A DNA stretch of 64,000 bases, from NCBI GenBank assembly GCA_020086605.1, contig JACBWW010000015.1:12181376-12245375 (forward strand). The letters are read 5' to 3'. The notes under the pieces were generated by a model. It was given only the letters and a program-made list of their open reading frames with translations. It did no database searches and was not told the DNA's origin. The DNA is from Lanius collurio (taxonomy: Eukaryota; Chordata; Aves; Passeriformes; Laniidae). Made by a program: the position numbers and the translations under genes. Below are positions 25,846 to 39,973 of this stretch, piece after piece (position 1 is the stretch's first letter; each line of letters opens with the position of its first letter).

Positions 25846-26190
25846 GTCATAGAATGCTAGTTATAGAATGGTTTCATAGACCTTGTAAAGCTCATCTATT
25901 TAACCCCCCCCTGCAGTGACCAGGGACATCTTCAACTAGATCAGAGCCCAGAGCTATGCACAGCCTGACCTTGAATGTTTCCAGGCATCCTCTTTCATTT
26001 TGGCATAAGGTCATTTCCCCTTGTCCTCTCACTACATTCCCTTGTAAAAAGTCAATCTCCAGCTCTCTTGTAGGGCCCTTTAGGGAAGGCACTCTGAGGT
26101 CACCCTGGAGCCTTGTCTTCTCCAGTCTGAGCAAACCCAGCTCTCTCAGCCTGTCTCCAAAGGAGAGGTGTTCCAGCCCTCTGATCATCT
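25846..26190 (-). mobile_element. CR1 LINE 3' end, 5'-truncated, internally deleted
   Basis: On the minus strand it reads from a typical CR1 3' segment (AGGGCTGGAACACCTCTC, then CTGAGAGAGCTGG and TGGAGAAG) to the terminal region. The terminal part includes ATGCCTGGAAACATTCAAGG and ends in degenerate ATTCTATA/ATTCTATGA units near 25846. Relative to the usual CR1 3' end, roughly 100 bp seems missing near 25988, between a GAAAGAGG stretch and the CTGGAAACATTCAAGG stretch. The 5' truncation at about 26190 is normal for CR1. Many substitutions suggest an old insertion. A 98-codon minus frame here is repeat-derived and not a gene. Confidence 0.88.
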
Positions 26191-29100
26191 TTTTTTGTTT
26201 TGTTTCTATGGGTCTTTCTCATATACACCATTAGGAAATTGAATTCATTTAGGTAACTTTTTAAAAACCATTTAAAGGGCTTTACAATCTAATAATTGAG
26301 ATGATTTTGAAAATCTTATTGTTCACAAGAGACAATAACATAAATTGAGAGAGTTTTTAGGTAAGAGTAGCAGGACTTTGAGGCAGCACAGAAGATGTGC
26401 TGTATTTTTGACAACTCTAAAGGAAATCAGAATAATTCACCACCACACAACTTCAGTGTTCAGATATATTTTAGAGGTTTTCATCTGGACATGCTTAAAG
26501 AACTTCAAAGGGCTCTTTTGTACTTTGATATAGACTAACAAAGCACCTTATCTGTGATTATCAGTCTAGCATCATTTATTTCAGATATTCTGGTAACATC
26601 TGAAAATTGCAAGCCATAAAAGGGTTACCAATACGGTTTGTGGATGCATCTGAGACTGTACAGGTTTGTGCAGCTTTCCAGAAGTACCCTAAGGCATAGC
26701 AAATTGATTTCCACATGTTCCTCAGTATTCTCTGCTGTTCATCAAGGCCACAAGATAATACTGTCCATAAATGGAAGTTAGAAGAGATGTAGCATACTAA
26801 TCTGGAAATCACTAGTTTCTGATTATGAGTTTTAACATGCTTTTTTTACACTCCTGATTTTTAATAGTTATTAGATTGTAAGCCTTGGAGTATAGCTCAG
26901 TTGAACATTGAGATCAAATCAAAAGAGCAAGGATGTCAGAAATTAAGACAGATATAATACGTGCTGCCAAAGAAAAAAAACCCAGACATAAATACCACTT
27001 CCTTCTTCTCAAAAATATCCTTTTGTTTCTATTGGTGCTGGCAACCAGAGTACATATTCCCTTGTTCCCTTCAGAAACTCACACTTCTCCTTTCTATACC
27101 TCAGAATTATGGTGAATGGGTTGCAAATATCTCAGTAGTAAGTTCAGCTATAAAAACAGCCTTTTAATTCACATATGCAGAGGCTACTCAATTTAAAATA
27201 TGATCTTTTTGCTTCTAGGATGCAATTTCAAAGCTACTGTTCCTCTGTGTATGTGCATGTGTAAGTCAGTACATGTGTAAGTGCCTGTTCGCTGTCCAGT
27301 GAACAAACATGCATTGAATTGGCAAATGCTAAGAGAGCTCCTAATGAGGTAACTCCCCTGAGAAATCAATATAGTGCCACATAACTCAGCTCTCTCTTAG
27401 CAGATTTCTCCATAAATCTGCAGAAATCAGAGGAGCAGCATCACGAGACAACATCAGCAAGGAGAAAGGGCTGTTGTGTGGTCGCACTCCAAAGCAAAGT
27501 GAGCTGTGTGAGACATCAGCATCTGTGAAGGGGCAGCGAGGTGCAGGTAATGAGTGCCACTTCCATGCACTTATTCTCCAGACCTCTCCATGCTTTGCAC
27601 AGGTCATTGCTGGTCTGACTTTTTCAGCCTTACACGGATGAATGCATGAATTTCTTATGAGAACTTTGCATACACTATGGTTCAAATTTCATTGAAACTG
27701 ATGTCTGCCAAGAATAATATTTTACTGGTGCTAAAGCCTCTGATAACTTATATTTTAAAACCATCATTTATATGCACCACAGGAGTATATTGTCTCAGAG
27801 AAAAACTAGGTTTTCTGTTTTAATCAGTACTAAATCAATGTTATAAACACAATCAGAAATATTTATTACTTTTCAGTAAAAAATTCTTCTTTGATCTTTA
27901 AAAGTTAGCCAAGGTATCTGGATTTCCTTGGTAAGGTTAAAAGTCACAAAAATTATAAAATATTGAGAACTGACTTCCAACTTATTGTTTAAAAGAAGAG
28001 ACAAGGTTACTTTTCTTAGGAACTTCAGGCAATTGGGTTGTAGGTTAGTGCCAACTTGAAGCTTCAAAACCAATCTAAATTTCACAAGTCTACAGTCTTG
28101 TAATCTCCTGCTTTATTGTCCATCATCCTATTTCTGTGTCTTGAAAGTTCCAAGACAGCTAGTTCATTTGGCATTATTTCCTAAGGCACAAATCAAGATT
28201 TAGTCCAAACTTGTCAAAGCAGAAATTTTTAAGACAACAATTTTCCCCTGCAGACATCCAGAATTATGAAAAATGTACTCTAACTTTTCGCTAATGACAG
28301 TTAAGAAAAATATAGTGCTGTTTCATAGCTTGCTCTGCTGTCAAACATTGTCTCAGTACACATCTTATGTATTCATGTGTGCTTCCTAAATAGCTTTGGA
28401 AGTCACAGTCTGATTTCAGCGGAAATTAAACAAAAAGACATTGATCTCAAAGATTATGATGTTTCCATGCATTTTGCAGAAATATAAATCTGAGGATTGA
28501 GATCAGATTCTGTAACTTTGTGGCTGAAGGAAAGACTGTAAAAGGAGTGCAAAATTTTTATGATACCTGACAATCTGCATGCCAGCACTTATAAATATTC
28601 AGTTGTAAGAAAAGCCACAGCATTTTTGTACCTTAACCATCAAGGCCAAACAACTGCAAGGCACCAGTCCATAGGAAATGGGGCTTCATTCATGCTGCAG
28701 TTCTGTGTCCTACTTGTTAGTTATATTACTTTTTCATTAGTCAAACATGGATTTATAGCCAGGGGAGACTGGAGCCAGCGTGTAAGAAATCCTAGCCTCC
28801 ATTATTACCATCACAAAGTTCTGTGCAATTGTCCGAGATTTCTGATATCTGAGCTCCACCCAAAGTGCCATGATGAATGGACAATGTAGCCAATATCTGC
28901 ACAATTCAGCCTCAGAATCCCTCATGCTTTGGGTTTACTGTAGAAGTGTTGTGTAATTACCCAGTACAGGAGCATACCTCTCCTTATATACCAGCTAAGA
29001 ACAGTGGGGATGGACTTAGTTTAAGCAAATTCAAGTAATGAAAACAATCACTCACTTCCAGTGTTCCACATACAGATTCAGTAGATAAGAGACAATATCA

Positions 29101-32100
29101 TTCTCCAGTGGTTTGGTGACTACTTGGAATGGATGGAAAAAAGGGCCATTTTGAAGGTATGTTCATTGGGAGGAGCAGACTTGATAAGCAGACGATGGTG
29201 AAGAACCCACGTAAAATTATCACGTTCTACATGCTGCTGTGAAGACAATGAGCTAACTGTGAGTTCTCAGCTGGTCATATCAGGCTGTGTGAAGCTGCTG
29301 CCCTAAGGTAGCTGGAAATTAATTGAAACTGCATAGGTGTCTCTGCCTGCTCCTTCCCTGGCTTTTGGAGGCTAACACAACCAAAGGGAGCTCAGACCTG
29401 CCTCTATTTGCCAGTGCAGGCACGTCCTCCGTCACATATTTGTAGTGTGATTTAGGCAAGCTATAATCAGTAAAAAATGGGTGGGTCTGGAAAAAGGTTA
29501 GAACTTGTCTGGAATTTTTGGTGAACCATCAAGAAATTCTAATTCTTCAAAACACAGTCTTTTTGTGGAAGTGTACTGATTTTCCAAGGGAAATCACAGG
29601 AGGTTAATTCAGATTAAAAGGCAAATGTAAGCCAAAGGTGAAAATCTAAAAACCAAGATGATCATGAAGCCAATCAACAGCAGTTTTCACCTGGCTTAGG
29701 AAACCAGGTTCAGAACTCTTTGGGTTGCAGTCAGATATAGCAGGGATATAAGATCCAAATGACAGTCGGATCTCCGTCTGAGACTAAGAAAGCAGTTAAG
29801 GAAATTATGGACTTATGCAACACTTGAGTAGAACATCAAAATATTGTGTGTAATAGCCCTGCTTAGGCTAGGTAGGTTTTGGAAAGACAATTGGCAACTG
29901 TCTGAATTCACACCTCAACGTTGCTGCAAAGATATATCAGGCTTTAGCATTTTTTTAAGTTACTGATCTCTATTGCAAGAAGCTGCTCAAGAACAGAGCC
30001 CTTCTCTCAGATGACATACTCAAATACCTTAGACTTGGCATGAGATGTTGGACAATTTTTCTTCCATGGGCATGCTCATGCAGAATATATCCTATTATAA
30101 TCAGAATTTTATTCTTCACAATTATTCTATAAAGATGATTAAAACACCCCAAGCAAAGCAACCAAACAACAACAAAAATTAAAGAAGTTACATGTAAAGT
30201 ATCAGGAAAAAACTGTTCTAAATTTATGAATTGCTCTCAATTTATTCATATCTCCTAACACCCAACTACATCTTCTAGCAGTAGCTTCCTACCTAATTTA
30301 CAGAATTGCCCTATTAATTATGCCACTGATATTTCAGTAAGGCTACCAATATTTAACTTGTATCAATGAACAGATTGATTGAAAACAGGTGTCATAGCTA
30401 TAGCCCTAAATAACTCACAGAATATTATTCTCTAGGCCAGCTTTGTACACTTTGTTCAGCTTTGTCCAGCATTCTGGTGTGAGATGTTTATCTCCTCTGC
30501 TGCTAAAGCTTTGTGGCATTCCTAGGAACCCATGCACAGACAACTGTGCAATACACAAACAGATGAGAACCAGGATTAAAATGAAACACTACAAACAGGA
30601 CTTTTAAACTTACTAAATAAAATAAATAAGAAAGGAACTCATTATATCCTTTGTTTGCTTATCAATCCTGATGGTTTTGTCAATATGCTTTTTCATTTAA
30701 TATTTTCATTCTGAATTATTTTTAGATTGTCATGTTTCTAGCTCTTGATTTTATTACTTCCTTAAATTAACCTACAATGGCTAATTTCATATTAACAAAT
30801 AGGGTAGAAATAAAAGATAAGGTGTAACTGGTGAAAAAGTACATACACATTCATTAGCAATCTTCATATTTCTGAGCCCTACTTTTTGTACAATATCATA
30901 TAATTTTAAAGAAATTTAGGAAGGGAAATAATGTAGATTCAAATTCAGGATACAAATATGAAGCACAAAAAGTCTAGGGATGGCCTGAAAAATGTCAACA
31001 ACTATTAGCTTTTAATCAGAAAAAAAAGCCCCAGACATTTTGCATAGAGTTAAGTACAAGCTTAAAGACTTTACTGTAAAAACTGAATAGAGTATAGGAC
31101 TTTTTCAGATATTTGTCAAAGAAGAAAAAGCTATTGCAGAAAGTTTCTGTCCAGAATTATACTGGAAGGTTATGCTTACTGGCAAGATTTACCACTCTTA
31201 ATGCAAAGGTAGAAAACCAGTGTTCTACAGATCTAGTCTAGTCTAAATACTTTTGCTGAATTAAGTTCTCAGGAAGAAAAAAACAAACGTTGGTGCCTAT
31301 TTTCAAATTTCTGCCCAAATGACCTAGAACTACACTAGAGTATATTTTGGGAAAAAAGGATACATCAGAGCGTAAACATACCTCTGTTTGTGTACTGAAG
31401 TCTGGGTTCTCCTCCACTTTAAAACTGATCCTACTTAAAAAGAACATTTAAATAGTCTCCTGAATTTCTAAGAAAAATAATTTTCTTAAAATATAAGTCC
31501 ACTTTTCAGTAATTCCTTGATTTGGAAACCAAAATATTAACAAGAATAATCAAGGTATGATGATATAATGGCACTGAGAGCATGAAAGCCCAACAAATGT
31601 GATATTTTCATATTTTATACTCTTTCAATTTCTGTTGTAGTTTACTGTTCCACTAAAACCAGTGTAAATGAGGTTCAGCTTTACAATTCTTTTTAAAAGT
31701 ACATGCTGGTAATTTTGTAAATGTCCAGTAAAACTGTATGCAATCTTAAAGATCCATCATATAAATTATTGTTTTAACAATATTTTTGCTATCACAGCAC
31801 ACTGAAAATAGATTTCTCATAGGCAGAGTTCAATTCAAACTTAGAGAGGTCAATTCAAAATTTTCTGATAAAAAAAATCTTATTCTATAATGGAATAGTG
31901 TGCTGCTGATAATTTTCAGATCATTGAAAGCAAATTGGAAAATATTATTAAGTCCTTTCCTTAAAGCTGGAGTCAAAATTACTTTGGCCAATTTAATTAA
32001 CTACTGTGTACATTGGTTCTGCTGCTTCAGCTTCATCTGAACTTTTTAAAGCCCTTCGCCAGGTGGCTAATGGCAAAAAAAAGGGCCAGATACAACATAT

Positions 32101-35100
32101 CAAGGGCCCTTCAGCCTAGCTGATATCTATGCTAAAATGTGGGAAATCTAAATGCAGCTTCTTCATATGCCTTTTTTTTATGCAAAATTGTGAATATAAT
32201 TATATTTAAGTTTTTTTTTCAGAATATGAAAAAAATACATATAGAGGCAACTAAACAGTCAATTACACATTAAATCCTTCTGAGAACTCTGGCAGTGGAT
32301 TTCTCTTCCAAGACAGCAGTGATAATATCCCATTTGTTTCATGATGACTGCAATTCATTTATCTACTAACGTCCACTTGCATAGCGGAGCAGCACACAAC
32401 AGGATTTGTAGTGACTCTTTACAGATCTGCTTTTCTCTCCAAAGAGATTCTTGTTAAATCCCAGCTAGAGTCATCACCCTCTTCCTACTGAATTAATCTA
32501 ACTCCAGAGGCAGGTAAGAAGGAAAGGTCCATGAAAGCACACATGGCTCTTCCAGTTGTAAATAACTCCCAGTTTTACCCCATGTCATGTTTGTTCAGTT
32601 CTTCAAATGACTCCTCAGTTAAGGGCGTTAAGACACCTGAGAGAGTTGAACAGACCCCCAGGCTGACATTCAGTACCAGCATTTTATCTGTCCTTTCCCT
32701 TTGCTCACTGGCAAAACACAGCCTCCCATCCCTCAAGTCAGGCTGAAACTCTTCTTGGAGCTGCTCAGTGTTCCTTGAGGAACTGTGAGGAGGCACCTTA
32801 AGCTAAGGAAAGCTATTACCACAGTTTTTCCTCTCCATTAATACAAGGAGGGATTTTGACACAACGGCTTGCATGAATATATCAAAATGGAATCATTAAT
32901 ATTACACTAGAAGCAGATTGACTGCAGATTGACCAAAAATTTCCACTGGTGAGCTTTACCTTTAACCACTTAAAATTAGCATCAGATAATCATCATTACA
33001 CTTAACCAATCTTTATCTTAATCAAACATGCATATATCAAAGCAGAACAGGACACTCTGACTATCAATAAAACTATAGAAATGCTGATGAGTAACATCAT
33101 CTTCCCACATTTTTGACTCAGAGTACTGTATTGATTTTTTTTAGGAAAACACATGCTTTCTGTCTTTTGTTTTGTCCTGTTGTTTCTCAAAAGAAATAGA
33201 AACAGTGTTACGTCTATCTTCTGTCAAAGTATGATTACTCCTAATTGTACTTTTTTCCGGTGTATTCTGAACTTACTTCAGTGACAGCACTCCTTCCAGC
33301 ATAAATCACCCCACTGCTTGAACAGGCCTCTACTTCACAGTGCCTTTATGCATTTCACTTGAATCATAATGTTCTTACTTATTTTATTTCTGTTTGGATC
33401 ACCATAAATATAGTGCTCATGCTCTGTTCCTTTTTCATCATTACATCTCACATTCCTATATTCTGTACAAGTACTGTTCATGAAAGCTATGTTTGTTTAT
33501 CATTTTGCTTATTTCCTAAATCACCTCCTAAATTTCTTATGTAGGTCTGGATGCATTTGCATGTAAATACATACTGCAATATAAAGATATGCTGTGTGTG
33601 TGAAAGAGAGAAAATGTACATGAGAGTTCTGTTCTTCCAGTCGTATGCTGATGGTTTTTTTCTAGGCAGAAGTCCCTGGAAATAACCAAATTTCCAGCAC
33701 TTGAAATATCCTAAATTTATTTCAAGAACTGAAACATTATTAGGAGACTGTCTTCCAAAAGACAATAGGCTTAACCAAAAATAACTGTATTTTAATAGGA
33801 AGTATACATAGATCATTAAGGTTCAGAACCAAAAGTCTGTGTCATTAAATTAATCCTTGGTCCAGGTTTTTCAGGTGAATCGAGCCTGCTGCCTTTCTCT
33901 TTCCTAGGAGGACTGTTCTCCAACCCCCTTCCAGCTCAGCTTTTACGTGCTCAAATGCTTTAACATCACAGCCCTTCCTGATATTTCCAGTTTGCTACTT
34001 TCTTCCCACATGCAGCCTTTAACAGCTAAATAAATATGCCCAGCCACGAGGCATGGCTTGATTTACTCATGCTTTGGCTGCTAAATATTCAAACCAGAGG
34101 CAATTGCCAGCTTTGGAGCAGTGGAAGAGCATGGGGTATAATAGGAAATGGAAGTATCTCTTTCAGGGTAGTGTAAGGCACATGCATACACCAAAAACCA
34201 GGCTCCAGCTACTGCAGCAACCAGTACTGAAGCATATTCCACTCCCTTCCTGCTGCTGCCCCAGGCATCCAGTCAATTTTCAAGATGTCTTATATGGGAC
34301 TAATTCAGTGGCCAGTCACTGCTTAGAATGCATATTTTATTTCATAAATTTGTTTGTGGCAGTTTCTCATCATCACTTCTCACTTGTGCCTTTCTAAATT
34401 AGCATCCTTTCTCACCCTTTTTCTCCTCTTTAGAGACACATAACAAACCACACAGACTTAATTTTGGTTTTTACTCAAAAGATCAACAGGCAAAAATAAA
34501 GAGGGGGAAAAAAGTTGGCAGAAGCTCACATCATGTTGAAACAGTTCAGAAGAAACACAAGGGGGTCACAGCCCACCTACTCAACAGTGCATTGTGCACC
34601 CTTTGTACTCTCTGTCTTTAGAGGGTCTCTAGCAGCACCCAGTGGAACACCTCAAAAAGAAAAATATCACTTTCACATAAATTGCTGAAGAGAGCTCTTT
34701 CCTTCGGTGTGAACCACTCAGAGTTTTACCTGTTTGTCTGTGTGATTAAATGATGGCTCTTGGGATCGCATTGTTCCTGAATAGGTGCTGTAGCACAATG
34801 AGTTGGGATGGGTATTTTGTTGAACTGTGACAGCTGATTATGCTGACACTTCTGACAAGCACTGAGACTCCTGGGCTGACACCCAGAGCATGGGGATGGA
34901 GGTAAGACACTGGACTTCTTTTTTAACCAGTACTCTGTTTAGAGAACTCTGCCCATATCTGGGGAGAAGTCCTATAGACACAATTCTCTGCTTCTGTTTT
35001 GTAAACAAAAGTAAAATTAGAACTAGCATGGTGTGCTTGCAGCTCAGATAATGTCACTAAGTAATGCTTCCTCTTGATGTACATTTCAAATTCCAATCCT

Positions 35101-38100
35101 CTTGCCGAGTTAAAAACCTAGAATTCAATACAAAGAATTATGCTTGTGAGATAGAATAAATAGTTCCCATATCTACTCAGAAGAAACTTCTCTTGATTAG
35201 CAAAAAGTGCAACCATAAAAAGGAAAAGGATGAAAAAGAAAATGCCTTTATTCATTATTTTCTCAAATTGCTTTCAAGTGCTAGTTTTCTTAATAGATTT
35301 TTTTCTGGAAGAAAATATACTATTATATGTAGCAACTTGGATCTTTTCCTAAATACCTATTTATTCACACACAAAAAAGCACCTTTTCTATTTTACACAC
35401 AGAAGTTTCAAAATAGACAATTTCTAAACATTTAGAAACTTCAAGAGATCACTATTTTTATTCCTACTTTGACATTAACTTTGCTTTTTTTCCTAATACT
35501 TATTAATGTGTGAAATATGAGTACTGCAAAAAGAGAACTGCTGTTTATTCTTCCAAAGTGGCACAAGCTGTTTTTCTCATTCTTACTGTGAACTGCTTTG
35601 AACATCATTTCCATTGAGTATGCCAACTTTTCATATTTTGTGAGCCAAGGCCTCCTAATTTCATAGCCAGCTTGCATCACCATGCAAGTTCAATTTCTAT
35701 TTTATACCTTAAGGATTACAATGATGAAATCTGACCCAGTTACCTTAGGGCTAAAAAGACTGAAGTTTTGATCAGTGATCACTGTCAGCTTTAGCTCACA
35801 TTTTCTTTAATCCTCCTTAGCGTGCTGGAGCCATTAGGGTTGTTTTTGCTGGGCTTTGGACTGGAAACAATCCGTAATTTAATCATGAACGTTTGTTCAC
35901 ATCAACCAAATTTTTGGGTCTGTTAAAGTTTCATTAAACATGTTGTGTGTTCACCCATGCTTAGAGATTTAAGTGGCTGACATTCACAGAGAAATTATTC
36001 ATGACAGCCAATTTTCTGTCAAGGTCCTCAAAAAAAATATACCTTTCAATATAAGAAATGCAAGGTATTTCTTTCAAACAGAAATAAGCCAAATGAAAAT
36101 ACTCCAGGAAATAACAAGATGTGGAACTAAATGTAGTGGAAAATAGACAAATCATCTCTCATTCCCAGTTTATCCACCTCCTCCACTGCATTCCCCATGC
36201 TCTCAAATACATGAGTATAGACACAAGGAGAAATCTAACGTGATCAGTATTTGTTTTTAATGAAGCAAAAGAAAAGCAGAATATCATACTTGGAGTTTAC
36301 TCTGTGCTAGCACCTTTTTTAACAGAGATGTTTCATCCTGACCCAATATATTTTAAATCAACACTTTCACCAACTTTTGATAAAAAATTAAGTTGCTTAG
36401 TAATGCAAAGTAAAATATTTTGAGGATCTGAGTAAGATCATCCAACTAATTCCTGCAAAGGGGATTTTATTTGACTTAAAATGGGAGATCAGCTTATACC
36501 ACAGAGAACTAATTTAATCAAAACTTAAACTCCATATTCAGCAGCTTGAGAGATTAAATTACTTATTAATCAAGAACCCCAACAGAGGCATAATTATTCT
36601 TTAGTGTTTCTTAACTTATTGAGGTTCCCACTGTGTTTACTTTAGGACTTTAGTTCTTCCACAGTAGAAAGGAGTGTTGAAAAAAGTCTTAAAATAAAAA
36701 TAAAAAAAAACAAATACAGGTATAAAACGGATCTGTTTCTCCAATGACTCGTAAAACTATCATGGAAGAGAAACAAGTTGTCCTAAAAGGGAGATATTCA
36801 GGATGCTATGGTAGCCCTGGACACAATCCCTAGTTCAGGAATAGTTATCTACCCTCCAGTGATTTCTACCATCTCACACACCTTAAAAAATTTCATCTCC
36901 TCTGTTTTCATGTAGTTGTTTAAGCTTTTTCACACACATAGATTTCTTCCACATATTATCACTTATGTATGACCTTACTAAAAGCAATGCCATCCCAAAA
37001 GCTACAGTAAAAATGTGCATGAAATTCACTAGTTCTGGATATGACTGGAGATGTTAATTTTTTAGAAATAACGTTACTTAAGAGAGTATCAATTTGTAAA
37101 TTACTGTGATATTTGGATGCCTAAAATCCTACTGGGATTTTGAAGTTTCTTAGCAGATAAAACATAGGAAAAACTTTAATTTTCATAAACTAAGTATGTT
37201 GTGCTTCATTGCATCTTTTAAAGCTATCTTATGTCCTTTTCTTAAGTTGCAGACAATTCTGTACAGTATTTTATTGTTAATTACAGGTGTATTTAGAAGT
37301 ACATAGACTACAATGCTACAGAACTTGCATAAAAAACTTGCAACAAGACATTTATATTACCGTCGAGATTTGCAGAATCTTATTTTTTTTCCCACATCCA
37401 CATTTGTAATCATGTAGACAGTTCCTTAATATCTATCCTTATGTTATGCAAGCATGTAAAAGAAGTTATATTACTTCTACTCTAGCATTTCTGATTGCTT
37501 GCTAATCTGGAAACAGTAGAGGTCATTTAAATCCTTGCCTAATTAATGACTCTGTTTAAAGATTAGTAGAAGCTTCAGTATTCTACAGTTGAAAGAGCTT
37601 CATTGCCTCAAAAAAACTATATCCCACACTCTTTGGTCCTGTACCTTTTGGCAACCCAATCTTTTTTCCTATTTCATCAGGTGGTACAAGATAGTTACAA
37701 TACATTTCTAGTCTTCCTTAAACAGACTAGAATAAGCTTTATTATTAAAATATGGTTGTATTACACATCAAATTCTGTTTGGTTTTAAGTATGAAAAGTT
37801 TAAGAAAGGTTTAAGAGATTATGTAGTTGAAGATAACTTTCACACAGTAGAATTCTGAAAACTTATTACTCCCAGAAGAACTTTGTTCATTTTGCATTAT
37901 GCATAACTGTCTTCTGCTGTTTTACTTACAACTACATCATTTAAATATCCTACCACACGTTTCTTCCTTCTTAACCGGCAGCCATGGTGACAATTCCACT
38001 CCCATTGCAAAGGGGAGAGACAAATTCAATCTCAATAAAGCAGAAGTTTCTGCAAGAATATTAAACTATAAACATAGAAATTGCTTCCAAGTTAAAGACA

Positions 38101-39938
38101 CAGAGAAGAAAAAAATGCATGTTGAAACAAATCATCTGTTACCCATTAATTTGATGAAACTGAAGTAAGAGTAAAAATACTCTTCAACATTAGTGAGAGT
38201 GAGCAGACAATATTACAGCAAGGAGTGATGCCTTCAATTGCATGAGGCAGATTACTTTTAACTGTTAGTTGTAATGCAAGTAACTTTGTAACAGGCAAAT
38301 TAGTTTACTGCCTGTGGGTTGATTTATAAGTGTATGTACACATGAACATGTGTGCATGTATTGACTCACGTCTGTGTGTCCTCTCCCAAATGAGATATCA
38401 GTTACTAATATTGATTAACTGCATTTCTCTTAGCTTAAGTACTCTATGAGACTCTCACATGCAAGGATATTCCAAGAGCAGGCAAGAACCAAGACTTGGG
38501 GTATTCTTTCCCAGGGCTATACTTCACATGAATTCACAGATGGCTGTTTTGTAGGTTACAGTAGCTCAGTTGGTAAATATTAACTTCCATAGTTATAAGC
38601 AGAAGCAGTGCTGGAACTTCTGCACCTTTTATTTACTGCTGTTCAGAATAACTTGAAATTAACTGCTCTGAAGGAGCAGACCTTTAAATGATCAAGGTCT
38701 TTGTACCTGAGATACATCTTAGCAAAGACAACCAGGCTGTGAAACCACAGTAACAAATAAGAGAGGAGACCTCATTTGGATCCAGGTCCTGCCTCTGAGG
38801 ACACAGACAGTCCAGTGTTTTCTCTCAGTTTGCAAAGAATAAAGTCTAAAAGTTATTTCCCTAAGCTTTTGAAGAAGAAGGACATAAAAAGAGTCAGTAG
38901 ATGAATAGGAGGAAAATTGCTGTTTTGGTTCAGGTTTTGATTGGCTACTTTCTGACTGGTGAGTGAGAGAAGAGCTGCCCAACTGCATCACAACAGCTCC
39001 TACAAATACATCACCGACATGCCCAAACTAAATCACGACAAATATTCATAAAAGATAACGTATACCCCTGCACTTCTAATCAGTTATTTTTTGTGATACT
39101 CAGATCCTCCAAACCTCAATGAAGAAAGGATTTCTTTTTTTCAATTTCCACAGTCTTCCTCATTATTTACCTATAAAAACCAACTGATTCCTGACAACGA
39201 CCTGACTCACTCATGATCTTCCTCCAAAAGTTTCCTACTTTATAAATCATAATTTCTCCAAAGCTACTCCTTAGCAACATTTGTTTATATGCATAGTTAG
39301 TTTACCTGAGATGGCTTCAGAGAGTAAATTCAATCACATCTGATTGTCTTTTCTTTTTCTGTCATCCCTTATTTCTGTCCTTTTTGATATCAAGATCTCT
39401 TTCTGATTTCCTACTCCCCAACAGTCCTTGAACTGCAGGGTAGAGCACATCATATCACAATAACTGCCTGGGTTTTTTTACACATTTAACTCTATTGCTC
39501 CAAGAATGACTCAAGTGGACAATACAGAAGGATAACTCATGCTGGAACCTACACCAGCTCTGCATGTTGACCTGTTTGATAGTACTCCTATATCAGTGTT
39601 TATCCTGACATTGAGGGAAAGATCAGGACACACATGTAAGAATACACATACAAATTTAAGATGATGTGCTATCTGGGACTATATTTAATTGTCTATACCG
39701 ATGCAGATTAAGGTGGATGTGGATCAAGTGGTCCTGAGCTTGCACAGCATTAGCCTAGACAGTGAAGATTAAAAGGACTTTTCTCTACCATTCTGCTGCT
39801 TTCACCAATAAAAGCCTATCTGCCTTGAAGGTAGTTAGCAGCACTGGAATGAATCATAGCATTTCAGTGTCCTGTAACTAATGCCCTATTTTCCAATGTA
39901 AAGGTACATTAGGGGAAATGAACATAACTATGAGGTTC
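26191..39938. other. Long featureless noncoding stretch
   Basis: Nearly 14 kb of AT-rich, unique-looking sequence. Open frames are at most about 110 codons, alternate between strands and have no recognisable content. An A-rich run lies at about 36690-36712. I recognise no CR1, LTR, SINE, RNA gene, CpG island or convincing exon. Old, strongly decayed repeats cannot be excluded by eye. Confidence 0.5.
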
Positions 39939-39973
39939 AGGGAAGGGAGAGGAGAAAGAGAGAGAAGAGAAGG
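39939..39973 (+). repeat. Short pure-purine tract
   Basis: Thirty-five consecutive A/G bases made of AGGG, GAGG and GAGA words, within a purine-rich patch that continues with interruptions to about 40150. Low-complexity DNA. Confidence 0.8.

Noticed and set aside
25892..26188. 98-codon minus-strand open frame
   Set aside because: Lies in the noncoding 3' region of a CR1 copy; it is a frame common to many CR1 copies and not a gene.
28485..28510. Short similarity (GAGATCAGATTCTG) to the common amniote repeat suspected at 6.3 and 22.6 kb
   Set aside because: Too short to distinguish from chance.
32531..32796. Overlapping 71- and 73-codon frames on both strands with protein-like composition
   Set aside because: No recognisable domain, no splice framework, and openness on both strands suggests composition.
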